Of a DNA stretch of 64,000 nt, positions 17,001 through 24,942 are shown in pieces (the stretch's first letter is position 1; every line of letters starts with the position of its first letter). The notes under the pieces are model-generated. The model worked only from the letters and a program-made list of their open reading frames with translations. It searched no databases and had not been told where the DNA came from. The DNA comes from Hymenobacter artigasi (GTDB lineage: Bacteria > Bacteroidota > Bacteroidia > Cytophagales > Hymenobacteraceae): assembly GCF_012275535.1 (NCBI RefSeq), contig NZ_JAAVTK010000013.1:1-64000 (forward strand), read 5' to 3'. The translations under genes were made by a program, and so were the position numbers.

Positions 17001-17400
17001 CGGCCAGACGCTGAGTGTGCGCCTGTACTTCGCCTGCGGCAGCACGGGCATCCCGCGCTACGCTTTCCTGAAAAACGTGCGCTTCAAAGGCACTGCCCAG
17101 ACGGTGCTGGCCACTACGCCCGCCCAGGCCCTGGCCGCCCAGGTGCAGCTGTACCCGAACCCGGCCGCCGGCCGCTTCCACCTGCAGCTGCCGCAGCTGA
17201 GCGGTGCGGCTGCCCAGCAGCCCGTTGTGCTGCGCCTGTTCAACAACATTGGCCAGCAGGTGCTCACGCGCAGCCTGCCCGCCACCGCCGGCCGCGCCGT
17301 AGAAACCGAGGTTGACGTGCACAGCCTGGCCCCCGGCATCTACAACCTACGCCTCGACGTGGCGGGCACGCCCATTACGCGCAAGGTAGTGATTGAGTAG
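14074..17400 (+). CDS. Secreted multidomain pectinesterase with T9SS sorting domain
   Basis: An 1108-residue extracellular protein. Residues 1-28 are a signal peptide. Residues 28-345 form a pectin methylesterase beta-helix (CE8), which removes methyl groups from homogalacturonan: NQDTLY with Asp165, DFIFG with Asp189 and LGRPW with Arg252 are the catalytic elements. Then come two Ig/fibronectin-like stretches (about 365-560). Next are two copies of a domain of about 215 residues (about 572-789 and 798-1008) that share long identical runs such as WPLRVNATDSAQVRS and FGQAFGASPAGDGQWST. The C-terminus (from about 1023, VQLYPNPAAGRFHL) is a type A T9SS sorting domain. The duplicated domain may be a carbohydrate-binding module; this is inference. 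Confidence 0.93.
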   Translation: MNRLLTLRAAFTGVLTLLLLALCPRLYAYDLTVAKDGTGNYTTVQAAIDAAPVGRTAPFTIFIKNGKYKELIVVPATKPFVQLVGESVGNTILTYSNSAGTLVNGIALGTQNSASVTINATDFSALNLTFENAFGESASNGQAVAVLVNADRAAFRNCRFLGNQDTLYVKGNGTPRQYFLNCYIEGNTDFIFGSAIALFESCNIYAKNKTTTSTSYIAVPNTPVGQAYGLVFKNCNVTGHSVAGGTSYDLGRPWQANPKAAFLSCNLSTPIILNEGWSPTSSAGTATIRDSYFVEYQNTHFNGKAINVSSRVLSGQGLTPVQPSSQLTAAEAATYTKANILGTWDPCTLIDCATPFVKPVIVNNFRGVKGAATSAFTWNTSFPIAGDVLSVYRAMATPPAALGAFTVVGTQTEPSDTIFNYSYSDAVPVSGSLYKYFVRGSATPRQISSDTVTITSAPTIVAAGALGNFTQQLGTGSGAQNVSVSGSDLVGPIVVTASANFQVSLTSGGTYASSVSLSPTTGAVASTTVYVRLNATTAGPYTGTLTLTSTNATNVVLTLNGTAIVAPTITSNLLQWWPLRVNATDSAQVRSTRLTATTPTLKRLYLSNGTTMATIPAYSNQFGQAFGASPAGDGQWSTAAGGPGGTLSRLYYEQFTVTVAAGAPALRIDSVLFNSAFYNTASNTKMAIVYSLNGFTTPADSTEITGVSGPGGAQTLSASGNFTNSFPLLNQTAGNTNLYRVALNGPSTANPSGGVTVATGRTLTVRLYYACGSTGIPRYAFLKNVRFKGDVAPAPVTVLEQWPLRVNATDSAQVRSSRIVATTPTLKRLYVSNGTTMATIPAYSNQFGQAFGASPAGDGQWSTTAGGPGGTLDRKYYEQFTLTVVANSTVRVDTLLFNSAFYNTASNTKMAVVYSLNGFTTPADSTEIVAAFGPGGAQTLSASGTFTNSFPLLNQTAGNTNLYRVVLRNGGVSLTGGQTLSVRLYFACGSTGIPRYAFLKNVRFKGTAQTVLATTPAQALAAQVQLYPNPAAGRFHLQLPQLSGAAAQQPVVLRLFNNIGQQVLTRSLPATAGRAVETEVDVHSLAPGIYNLRLDVAGTPITRKVVIE
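15790..17100 (+). repeat. In-frame tandem duplication inside the pectinesterase gene
   Basis: Bases about 15790-16443 and 16468-17100 encode the same domain twice with long stretches of near-identical DNA, separated by an 8-residue linker. Confidence 0.9.
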
Positions 17401-17424
17401 CTCGATTGCCTGCTTCGAAACCGG

Positions 17425-17456
17425 AAAGAGCCGGCCCGATTGGGTTGGCTCTTTTT
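17425..17456 (+). terminator. Terminator after pectinesterase
   Basis: AAAGAGCC...GGCTCTTTTT hairpin 24 bases after the stop codon, ending in a T run. Confidence 0.8.
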
Positions 17457-17474
17457 GTTTGTTGGTTTGGTGTG

Positions 17475-17503
17475 GCTGGCGCGCGTCGCAGACGCGCGCC
17501 AGC
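17475..17503. repeat. Short palindrome GCTGGCGCGCGTC...
   Basis: A 13-base-arm GC-rich palindrome with a 3-base centre, next to the terminator. No function is evident; it may be part of the 3' end structure. Confidence 0.5.
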
Positions 17504-17616
17504 ATGTTGGTGCGTAACAGCAGTTTGTAAGAAATTTAGTGCGTACTTAAACTCCTTCATCATCACGCAGTCTATTGAGCATGAAACCTGTTAACTCATC
17601 ATTCTTCTATAGTATT

Positions 17617-18513
17617 ATGAAATCGAACGCACCCAAAATTCTGACCTTGCTGCTGCTGGTTGTCCTCTCCGCAACGGTAGTGGGCGTGGCTCGGGGCGGG
17701 CGGCACCGCCAGCACGAAGACCGGCCCATTCGCCGCGAAGTCCGGGCCTACTTCCAGGCCAATGTGCTGCCCGTGCTGCAACAGCAGCGCCAGAAGCTGG
17801 AGCCCCAGCTCACCGCCGCCGACCGTACTCAGCTCGCCACCTACCGTACCCAGCTCAAAGCCCTGAAGGACCAGGGCCAAGCCCTGCGCCGCAGCGTAGC
17901 GCCCGCGGGCACGGCCGCCCCTGCCACCCGCCCCGCCCTCACCGAGGCCCAGCAGAAGCAGGCCCACGACCTGCGCTTCCAGGCCCGGGGCATCATGCTG
18001 AACGTGGCCCAGATGGCCCAGAAATACGACGCACCCATCGCCCAGCTCACCCAGGAAGTAGCCCCGCAGAAAGAGAAATGGGCCACTGATATCAAGGCCA
18101 TCGTGGCCAAAACTGCCACTCCTGAGCAGCAGCAGCGAATGGCCGCCATGCAGGGCCGCAAGCACGAGCGCGGCGGTCTGCGCCGCTTCTTCAAGCCCGC
18201 CGCGTTCCTGCTGCTGGACCCCAATGCCCCCGCTGCCAACAAAAATGAACAAGGCGTAGGCAACACCAGCTTCTACCCCAACCCCGCCGCGCCCACCAGC
18301 CAGCTCGACTACGACGTGCGCAAAGCCGGCCCCGTAACCATCGACCTGCTCGACAAGGACGGCAACAAGCTGCGCACCCTGGTATCGGAAGCCAGCCAGG
18401 AAAAGGGCCCGCAAACCCAGCAGCTCGACTTGCACGACGTGCCGGCCGGTACGTATTTCTACAAAATCACCACCAAAGGCGGCACCCAGACCAAGCGGTT
18501 TGTGAAAGAGTAG
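17617..18513 (+). CDS. Secreted helical protein with T9SS type A sorting domain
   Basis: A 298-residue protein. The ATG at 17617 starts a signal peptide (KILTLLLLVVLSATVVGVA), so the upstream in-frame ATGs at 17575 and 17581 are not needed. Residues about 30-195 are helical and Gln/Lys/Ala-rich with LTAADRTQLATYR and LTEAQQKQAHDLR, which recall the LTxxQ helices of Spy/CpxP-like periplasmic chaperones, though this is only a resemblance. Residues about 222-298 (NTSFYPNPAAPTSQLDYDV...TYFYKITTKGGTQTKRFVKE) form a typical T9SS type A sorting domain, so the protein should be exported across the outer membrane. Partner or substrate unknown. Confidence 0.85.
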   Translation: MKSNAPKILTLLLLVVLSATVVGVARGGRHRQHEDRPIRREVRAYFQANVLPVLQQQRQKLEPQLTAADRTQLATYRTQLKALKDQGQALRRSVAPAGTAAPATRPALTEAQQKQAHDLRFQARGIMLNVAQMAQKYDAPIAQLTQEVAPQKEKWATDIKAIVAKTATPEQQQRMAAMQGRKHERGGLRRFFKPAAFLLLDPNAPAANKNEQGVGNTSFYPNPAAPTSQLDYDVRKAGPVTIDLLDKDGNKLRTLVSEASQEKGPQTQQLDLHDVPAGTYFYKITTKGGTQTKRFVKE

Positions 18514-18540
18514 GACGACACCTGCGGCTTAATAAAGCGC

Positions 18541-18644
18541 CTGTCATCCTGAGCGCAGCGAAGGACCTTAGCACAAAAGAGCATTGGGGAGTAATCCGGC
18601 CGATGCGAACGTGGTAAGGTCCTTCGCTGTGCTCAGGATGACAG
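18541..18644. repeat. Palindromic repeat (CATCCTGAGCGnAGCG family)
   Basis: Arms starting CTGTCATCCTGAGCGCAGCG with 36-base inverted complement at the other end. It has strong similarity to 3994-4094, including the AAGGACCTT segment. It lies between the convergent T9SS-cargo and TolC genes and may act as a bidirectional 3' hairpin. Confidence 0.82.
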
Positions 18645-18664
18645 GCGTTTGTGCTTCAGTGGTT

Positions 18665-20050
18665 CTACTCCTGCACCAGCCCGCCGCTCAGCCGTTGCAG
18701 CGCAATTTCGGCCTGTTTGGCCGAGTAGCGGATGTCGAGCAGGCGGGTTTCGGCGGCCAACTCGTTGCGCTGGGCTTCGCGCAGGGCCAGGGGCGTGAGC
18801 AGGCCCAGGCGGTAGCGCTCCAGGGCAATGTCCACGTTTTGGCGGGCCAGCTGGATGTTAGTTTCTTCGAGCTCAAGCAGCTGGATGAAGTTCTGGTATT
18901 GGGCGAAGGCAGTGGCCGCGTCAGCATCGAGCCGCAGGTCGGTTTGGGCCAGGCTGAGCTTGCTTTGCTCCTGCACCACGCGGGCGTTTTGCTCCTGCCG
19001 GCGAATATTGAAGCCGTTGAAAATCGGCACCGTAGCCGTGATGCCGTAGTTCAGGCCCACTGTGTTGTTGATGCTCGTGCTGAGCACGGGGCCGGTGGGC
19101 AGCGTGATAAACTGGGCGTTGTTGATGTTGCGGTTGAGGGCGTAGCCCGTCACCAGTCCAATTTGGGGGAAGCGGGAGGCCGTTACCAGCTTGCGGTCGT
19201 AGGTGGCCACGTCTACGCCCAGGCGGGCCTGGGCCAGGCGCGGGTTGTTGGCCTTGATGCCCGCCGTAATTACGTCCTCGCGCAGGTTGCGGGTCACGGT
19301 CAGGCTGTCGCTGGGTTCAAAATCGAGGCGCGAGGAACGGCCCAGCAGGTTGTTGAGCGTGATTTTGGCGGCCGTCAGGGCCTGCTGCTGCTGCAGAAAC
19401 AGGCTGCGGTCGGCGTTGTAGTCCACGCGGGCGGTCAGCACTTCCACCTTGGCGCTCACGCCCACGTCTACCTGCGCCTGGGTGAGGTCGATGCGGGCCT
19501 GGCCGACTTTCAGGGCCTCTTCGAGCGAGGTGATTTTGCCGGCCTGCCGCACCACGTCGTAGTAGGCGTTGGCCACGTTTTCCACGGTTTCTTCCACCGT
19601 GGCGCGGGTTATTTGCTGCTGCTGCTGGCGCAGGGTTTTCAGCCGGTCGTAGGCAACAAACATCCCGAAGCCGTCGAACAGCGTCCAGCCCAGCGTCACG
19701 TTCGAGTTCAGCAGGTTCGACGTGCCGCCGTTGATGACGCGGGGCGCGTTGTCGCCAATGGTCGAGGTGATGTTGTTGCGGTTGAAGGTCCGGGTCAGGT
19801 TGCCGTTGATGTTGGGCAGCTGGCCGGCGTTGCCCCTGGTCACGTTGTTCTCCGCAATCTGCACATCCTGCCGCGATAGCAAAATGCCGTAGTTGTGCTG
19901 CAACGCCTCGGCAATGGCCTGCTGGAGCGACAGTGCGGGGGCCGGAGCCACCGTGGCCGGCCGCGCCAGCTGGTTGGGCCGGGCCGTGGGCAGCTGCGCC
20001 AGCGCGGAGAAGGGGAGGAGGGAGAGGAGAAGGAATCGAAAAAGTTTCAT
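18665..20050 (-). CDS. TolC-family outer membrane efflux protein
   Basis: A 461-residue outer-membrane channel of the TolC/OprM family and the exit duct of the efflux system encoded upstream. It has a signal peptide (MKLFRFLLLSLLPFSALAQ), then two outer-membrane-efflux repeats with long helices rich in Ala/Gln/Asn. The first begins at LSLQQAIAEALQHNYGILLSRQDV and the second at LAQARLGVDVATYDRKLVTASRFPQIGLV; the C-terminal half contains ALREAQRNELAAETRLLDIRYSAKQAEIALQRLSG, typical of the family. It is the last gene of the adaptor-pump-channel operon and is separated from the pump gene by a 195-base gap filled with a palindromic element. Confidence 0.93.
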   Translation of the reverse strand: MKLFRFLLLSLLPFSALAQLPTARPNQLARPATVAPAPALSLQQAIAEALQHNYGILLSRQDVQIAENNVTRGNAGQLPNINGNLTRTFNRNNITSTIGDNAPRVINGGTSNLLNSNVTLGWTLFDGFGMFVAYDRLKTLRQQQQQITRATVEETVENVANAYYDVVRQAGKITSLEEALKVGQARIDLTQAQVDVGVSAKVEVLTARVDYNADRSLFLQQQQALTAAKITLNNLLGRSSRLDFEPSDSLTVTRNLREDVITAGIKANNPRLAQARLGVDVATYDRKLVTASRFPQIGLVTGYALNRNINNAQFITLPTGPVLSTSINNTVGLNYGITATVPIFNGFNIRRQEQNARVVQEQSKLSLAQTDLRLDADAATAFAQYQNFIQLLELEETNIQLARQNVDIALERYRLGLLTPLALREAQRNELAAETRLLDIRYSAKQAEIALQRLSGGLVQE

Positions 20051-20069
20051 GCAGAAAATTCAGAACTTC

Positions 20070-20247
20070 AAACTCCCCTCCTTTTTTAAGGAGGGGATGT
20101 TCGGCCGCAGGCCGAACGGGGGTGGTGAAGTCGTTGAACGATGGCCGAACAACGCACTCGGCAGTCATCCGGCCATCGTTCAACGACTTCACCACCCCAA
20201 TTTCCGCTTCGCGGAAATATCCCCTCCTTAAAAAAGGAGGGGAGTTT
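20070..20247. repeat. Long palindromic repeat with CTCCCCTCCTT ends
   Basis: The ends AAACTCCCCTCCTTTTTTAA and its complement frame nested inverted segments: GGTGGTGAAGTCGTTGAACG left, complement right. The right end overlaps the stop codon of the RND pump gene (TTA at 20246-20248). A sister element is at 23350-23539. No reading frame of a transposase is inside. Confidence 0.85.
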
Positions 20248-23200
20248 ACGCAACTACCGCTTCGGGCTCCACTTTCGACTTATGTTTCTTAGCCGTAGCG
20301 AAATACGAATACATCACCGGTACCACATACAGCGTGAGGCCCGTGGCAAACAGCAGGCCGCCCACTACGCCAATGCCCATAGCCCGGCGGCTGAGCGCGC
20401 CCGCACCCGTGGCAATGGCAATGGGCATAATGCCTAGAATGGCGCACAGCGAAGTCATCAGAATGGGGCGGAAACGTGCCGTTGCGCCTTCAATCAGACC
20501 CGTCATGTAGTCCACGTTGTGCTTCTCGACGCGCTGGTTAGCGAATTCCACGATGAGAATACCGTTTTTGGTCACCAGGCCAATCAGCATGATGATGCCG
20601 ATTTGCGAGAACAGGTTCAGTGTTTGGTTGAAATACCACAGGCTGAGCAGCGCGCCGGACAGGGCCAGCGGCACCGTCACCATGATGATAACCGGGTCGC
20701 GGAAGCTCTCGAACTGCGCGGCCAGCACCAGGTAAATCAGCACCAGGGCCAGGCCGAAGGCGAAGAGGAGCGAGGAGGAGCTTTCCTCGAAGTCGCGGGA
20801 AGTGCCCGCCAGCTCGGTGGTGAAACCATCGTCAAGGTTTTTATCGGCAATGGCGCGCATGGCGGCGATGCCGTCGCCCAGGGTTTTGCCGGGGGCGAGC
20901 GAGGCCGAGAACGTGGCCGAGTTGTAGCGGTTGAAACGGTAGAGCTGGGGCGGCGTGCTGCTTTCCTCCAGCCGGATTACGTTGTCGAGCTGCACCAACT
21001 CGCCCTTATCATTCTTCACCGACAGCAGGCGCACGTCCAGCGGCTGGTTGCGGTCTTCCCGCGCCACCTGGCCGATAATCTGGTACTGCTTGCTGTCGCG
21101 AATGAAGTAGCCATAGCGCTGCCCGCTGAGGCCAGCCTGGAGGGTCTGGGCAATGCTTTGGACGGAAATTCCCAGGCTCTGGGCCTTCTCGCGGTCGATG
21201 TTGATGCGCAGCTCGGGCTTGTTGAACTTCAGGTTCACGTCCACGAACTGGAAGGTGGGGTCCTGGCGGGCCAGGTCCAGAAACTTCGGCACCACTTCGC
21301 GCAGCTTCTCAAAGTCCTGGGTTTGCACTACGAACTGTACCGGCAGGCCGCCCCCGCCGCCGCCAATGCTCTGGTCCTGCGACACCGAGGTGCGGGCGGC
21401 GGGCAGGTTTTTTACGCCTGCGCTCACAGCGTTGGCCACCTGGTCTTGGGTGCCGGTGCGCTGGTCGGCCTCCACCAGAATGATGCGGGCAATGGCCGAG
21501 TTCGAGCCCCCGCCAAAACCGGGCGAGGTGACCGTGAACACGCTACTCAGGTTTTTAGCGCCGGCCGAGTCCGCGGCCAGCTTGGTGAGCTGGGAAACGT
21601 AGCTGTCCATGTACTCAAACGAGGCCCCTTCCGGGCCGGTCGCGTTCACGTTCACGCGGCTGCGGTCTTCCACCGGGGCTAGCTCCGAAGGGATTATTTT
21701 CGTGAAGCCCCAGATGCCGCCGCCCGTTAGCACTATCATCACCCAGGCCAGCCAGCGGTTGCGCAAGAATGAGCGCAGGCTGCCCTGGTAGGCGTTAATC
21801 ATGCGCTCAAAAAATGGCTCCGTCGTGCGGTAGAACCAGTTGTGGGTTTCCTGCCGCTTCAGCAGCTTGGCGCACATCATGGGGGTGAGGGTGAGCGACA
21901 CGAAGGCCGAAATCAGCACCGAGCCCGCCACCACAATGCCAAACTCGCGGAACAGCCGCCCCGTGATGCCCGTGAGGAACACCACCGGGAGGAACACCGC
22001 CGCCAGCACCACCGTGGTGCTCACCACGGCCACCAGAATTTCCTCGGTGCCTTTAATGGCCGCTTCCTTGGGTTCTTCGCCGTCCTCGATGCGCGAGTAG
22101 ATATTTTCCAGCACCACAATGGCATCGTCCACCACCAGGCCAATGGCCAGCACGATGGCCAGCAGCGTGAGCACGTTGATGGAGAAGTTGAGCAGGTACA
22201 TCACGAAGAAAATACCAATCAGCGACACCGGAATGGCCACCACCGGGATGATGGTGGAGCGCCAGTCGCGCAAGAATAAAAAGATGATAACCACCACCAG
22301 CACAAAGGCTTCGATGATGGTGTGCTCCACCTCGCTAATGGAGTTGCGGATAAATACCGAATTGTCGATGCCCGCCTGCAGCTTCAAATCCGAGGGCAAA
22401 TCCTTGCCGTACTGCTTGAGACGCCGGTTGAACTCGTCGGCAATTTCAATCTGGTTGGAGCCCGGCTGGGGCACCACGGCCAGCGCTACGCCCGGCACCC
22501 CGTTCACCCGGAAAATGGTCTGGTCGTTTTCCGGGTACAATTCGGCGTAGCCAATGTCGGAAAGGCGCACCAGCGAGATGGCATCCTTGCGGATAATCAG
22601 GTTGTTGAAGTCATCCACCGAAGTCAGGCGGCCCATGGTGCGCAGCGTGAGCTGGGTGGCCTCGCCCTGCACCGCGCCGCTGGGCAGCTCCACGTTTTCG
22701 CGGGTGAGAGCCTGCTGCACGTCCACCGGCGACACGCGCAGGGCCGCCAGCTTCACCGGGTCCAGCCACAGGCGCATGGAGTATTTGCGCTCGCCGTACA
22801 CCCGCACTTCCGACACGCCCGGAATGGTCTGCAGGCGCTCCTTGAGGGTGTTGTTGGCATAGTCCGTAAGCTCCAGCAGCGTGCGCTTGTTGGAGTTGAG
22901 GTAGGTAATGACGATGGGCTGCGAGTCGGCGTTGGCCTTGCTCACAATGGGCGGGTCGATGTCGCGCGGCAACCGGCCCTGCGCCCCCGAAACCTTGTCG
23001 CGCACGTCGTTAGCCGCCGTTTCCAGGTTCGAGTCGAGGTCAAATTCCACCGTAATCTGGGTGCGGCCGTCGCGCGAGTTCGACGTCATGTTCTTGATGC
23101 CGGCAATGCCGTTCAGCGCTTCCTCCAATGGCTCCGTCACCTGGCTCTGCATCACGTCAGCCGAGGCCCCGGTGTACGAAGCTGATACCGTAATAATGGG

Positions 23201-23326
23201 CGGGTCCACGCTCGGATACTCCCGAATGCTGAGGTACCGGAACCCAATCACCCCAAAAATGATGATGACCAGGCTCATCACAATGGCGAGCACCGGCCGG
23301 TTGATACTAGTAGTGGAAAGACTCAT
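20246..23326 (-). CDS. RND efflux pump inner-membrane subunit (AcrB/MexB-like, HAE1)
   Basis: A 1026-residue proton-driven RND transporter that moves drugs or other hydrophobic compounds from periplasm or membrane to the TolC channel. The N-terminus MSLSTTSINRPVLAIVMSLVIIIFG is the standard first helix. Family hallmarks include GFRYLSIREYPSVDPP, the TM4 segment VLTLLAIVLAIGLVVDDAIVVLENI with the proton-relay Asp pair, and the TM10-12 region LALSGALLSLWYF...GLVTKNGILIVEFANQ. The Gly-rich GGGGGLPVQF loop in the second periplasmic half is unusual but tolerable. The ATG at 23326 is chosen over the frame start at 23368, which lies in a repeat. It lies downstream of the adaptor and upstream of tolC; no local regulator. 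Confidence 0.95.
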   Translation of the reverse strand: MSLSTTSINRPVLAIVMSLVIIIFGVIGFRYLSIREYPSVDPPIITVSASYTGASADVMQSQVTEPLEEALNGIAGIKNMTSNSRDGRTQITVEFDLDSNLETAANDVRDKVSGAQGRLPRDIDPPIVSKANADSQPIVITYLNSNKRTLLELTDYANNTLKERLQTIPGVSEVRVYGERKYSMRLWLDPVKLAALRVSPVDVQQALTRENVELPSGAVQGEATQLTLRTMGRLTSVDDFNNLIIRKDAISLVRLSDIGYAELYPENDQTIFRVNGVPGVALAVVPQPGSNQIEIADEFNRRLKQYGKDLPSDLKLQAGIDNSVFIRNSISEVEHTIIEAFVLVVVIIFLFLRDWRSTIIPVVAIPVSLIGIFFVMYLLNFSINVLTLLAIVLAIGLVVDDAIVVLENIYSRIEDGEEPKEAAIKGTEEILVAVVSTTVVLAAVFLPVVFLTGITGRLFREFGIVVAGSVLISAFVSLTLTPMMCAKLLKRQETHNWFYRTTEPFFERMINAYQGSLRSFLRNRWLAWVMIVLTGGGIWGFTKIIPSELAPVEDRSRVNVNATGPEGASFEYMDSYVSQLTKLAADSAGAKNLSSVFTVTSPGFGGGSNSAIARIILVEADQRTGTQDQVANAVSAGVKNLPAARTSVSQDQSIGGGGGGLPVQFVVQTQDFEKLREVVPKFLDLARQDPTFQFVDVNLKFNKPELRINIDREKAQSLGISVQSIAQTLQAGLSGQRYGYFIRDSKQYQIIGQVAREDRNQPLDVRLLSVKNDKGELVQLDNVIRLEESSTPPQLYRFNRYNSATFSASLAPGKTLGDGIAAMRAIADKNLDDGFTTELAGTSRDFEESSSSLLFAFGLALVLIYLVLAAQFESFRDPVIIMVTVPLALSGALLSLWYFNQTLNLFSQIGIIMLIGLVTKNGILIVEFANQRVEKHNVDYMTGLIEGATARFRPILMTSLCAILGIMPIAIATGAGALSRRAMGIGVVGGLLFATGLTLYVVPVMYSYFATAKKHKSKVEPEAVVA

Positions 23327-23349
23327 TTGGTTTTTAGCTATAGCGCGAT

Positions 23350-23539
23350 AAACTCCCCTCCTTACCAAGGAGGGGACGTTGTCGCGTCAGCGACAACTGG
23401 GGTGGTTGTGGGCGTTGCACGGTTCGCGGCCGGTTCGCTAGGCTCTTGTTAATTACGCCAACCTAGTGTTCAACGCCCACAACCACCCCCGTTCGAGCCG
23501 TTGGCTCGAACATCCCCTCCTTGGTAAGGAGGGGAGTTT
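23350..23539. repeat. Long palindromic repeat with CTCCCCTCCTT ends (second copy)
   Basis: Same end motif as 20070-20247 (AAACTCCCCTCCTTACCAAG and complement), nested arms GGTTGTGGGCGTTG and complement, and two small loops (GTTGTCGCGTCAGCGACAAC and GTTCGAGCCGTTGGCTCGAAC type). It occupies most of the 222 bases between the adaptor and pump genes. Confidence 0.85.
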
Positions 23540-23548
23540 GATGTTTAA

Positions 23549-24742
23549 CTACTTAATTACCTTAACCGCATCGCCGGGCTTCACTTGTAGAATGCCGGTG
23601 CGAATAATCGTGTCGCCCACCGCAATGCCTTCGGTGATTTGGATAACCTTGTCGGAGCGGATACCGATTTTCACTTTCTGCGGGACCATTTTGCCGCCCT
23701 TCACCGTGTACACGTTGTAGCCGCTGGCTTCGGGAATCACGGCTTCGGTGGGCACCTGCAGGGCGCTTTCGCTTTCGCCCAGCTTCAGGTTCACTCGCAC
23801 GAAGGCGCCAGGGCGCAGCTCGTTGTTGGTGTTGGCAAAGCGGGCGCGCACGGGTTGGGTGCGGCTCACGGGGTCAATCTGCGGGTCGATGGCGTAGACT
23901 TTGGAGTCGTAGGTCTTGTTGGTGGTTTCGTCCACCACGCTCACCACATCGCCCACCCGCACGTTGGCGGCAAAGCGACCGGGCACGGCAAAGTCAATCT
24001 TCACGGGCCGTACCTTCGAGAGGGTCGTGATTTCGGCTCCCGGGCTCACGTAGGTGCCCACCGTAGCGGTGGTCAGGCCCAGTACCCCGGCAAAGGGGGC
24101 CCGCACGTAGGCCTTGGCCAGCGTGGCGCGCAAGCTCTGCAAGTCGGCCTGCGCCGTCAGCAGCGCGTTGTTCGACTGCTCGTATTCCTGGGCGCTGATG
24201 TATTCTTTATCGAGAAGGGTGCGCTGGCGCTTTTCCTGGTCGCGGTACAGCTTAATGTTGTACTGCTGCTTCTGGATGGCGGCCTGCGCTTCATCGGCAT
24301 TAATGCTGAACAGCAGCTGGCCCTTGCTTACCGACTGCCCTTCCTTAATATTAAGGCTGGTGATTTTGCCCGACAGCTCGCTTTTGATGATGACCGACTC
24401 CTCAGCCAGCACGGAGCCGGTGGCGGCCACCTGGTCGGTGAGGTTGGTGGCGGCCACCACATATACCTGCACCGGCGTCAGCGCGCCCTTGCCGCCCGGC
24501 GCGCCTTTGCCCGCGCTGCCTTTGCCACCGCCTTTTTTGTCGCCGCCCGCGTTGCTGGGGAAATACTTGACTTTGGCCCAGGCGATGCCGCCGATAATCA
24601 ACGCCGCTATCAACCAGCCCAACCAGCCGCGCTTGCCCGTCGGGGCCGGCTGGGGCGTGGGTTCAGGGGCCAGGGGCGGGGGAGTAGTGGTGGTGGCATC
24701 CCAGGTTTTGGGTGGGGTAGCAGTGATGGTTTCCAGTGACAT
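23549..24742 (-). CDS. RND efflux periplasmic adaptor (HlyD/MFP family)
   Basis: A 397-residue membrane fusion protein linking the RND pump to TolC. The ATG at 24742 is followed by a Thr/Pro-rich cytoplasmic tail and one membrane anchor (WLGWLIAALIIGGIAWAKV, about residues 39-58). A Gly/Lys-rich spacer follows, then the biotinyl-lipoyl domain (SGKITSLNIKEGQSVSKGQLLFSI), a helical hairpin, the second lipoyl half (YVRAPFAGVLGLTTATVGTYVSPG), and beta-barrel and membrane-proximal domains (VKIDFAVPGRF, LQVPTEAVIPEASGYNVYTV). The Gly/Lys spacer is an individual feature. It is the first gene of the operon and is followed by the pump after a repeat-filled gap. Confidence 0.94.
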   Translation of the reverse strand: MSLETITATPPKTWDATTTTPPPLAPEPTPQPAPTGKRGWLGWLIAALIIGGIAWAKVKYFPSNAGGDKKGGGKGSAGKGAPGGKGALTPVQVYVVAATNLTDQVAATGSVLAEESVIIKSELSGKITSLNIKEGQSVSKGQLLFSINADEAQAAIQKQQYNIKLYRDQEKRQRTLLDKEYISAQEYEQSNNALLTAQADLQSLRATLAKAYVRAPFAGVLGLTTATVGTYVSPGAEITTLSKVRPVKIDFAVPGRFAANVRVGDVVSVVDETTNKTYDSKVYAIDPQIDPVSRTQPVRARFANTNNELRPGAFVRVNLKLGESESALQVPTEAVIPEASGYNVYTVKGGKMVPQKVKIGIRSDKVIQITEGIAVGDTIIRTGILQVKPGDAVKVIK

Positions 24743-24942
24743 AGTATGCAGGAACGTGCGGCGGTAGGCAGATGTTTGAGGACGGCCAACGGCCATTCGG
24801 CCGCCGGGTCGGGCGCGGGCGCAATGCCCGGGCCCCGGCCCGCCCGAAAGGACATAGTGCAAATTTCGGCTAAAAGGTTGCGTGTCTTGCCCGGAAATAG
24901 ACGTAAGCTGGCATCACCCTGACCGAAACTATCTTCGTCCCG

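Noticed and set aside
15790..17100. Assembly artefact as cause of the pectinesterase duplication
   Set aside because: The two copies differ at many positions in both DNA and protein, so this is a real, diverged duplication.
20070..20247. Insertion sequence ends
   Set aside because: The long inverted repeats enclose no transposase frame; they are too short (under 200 bases) for an autonomous element.
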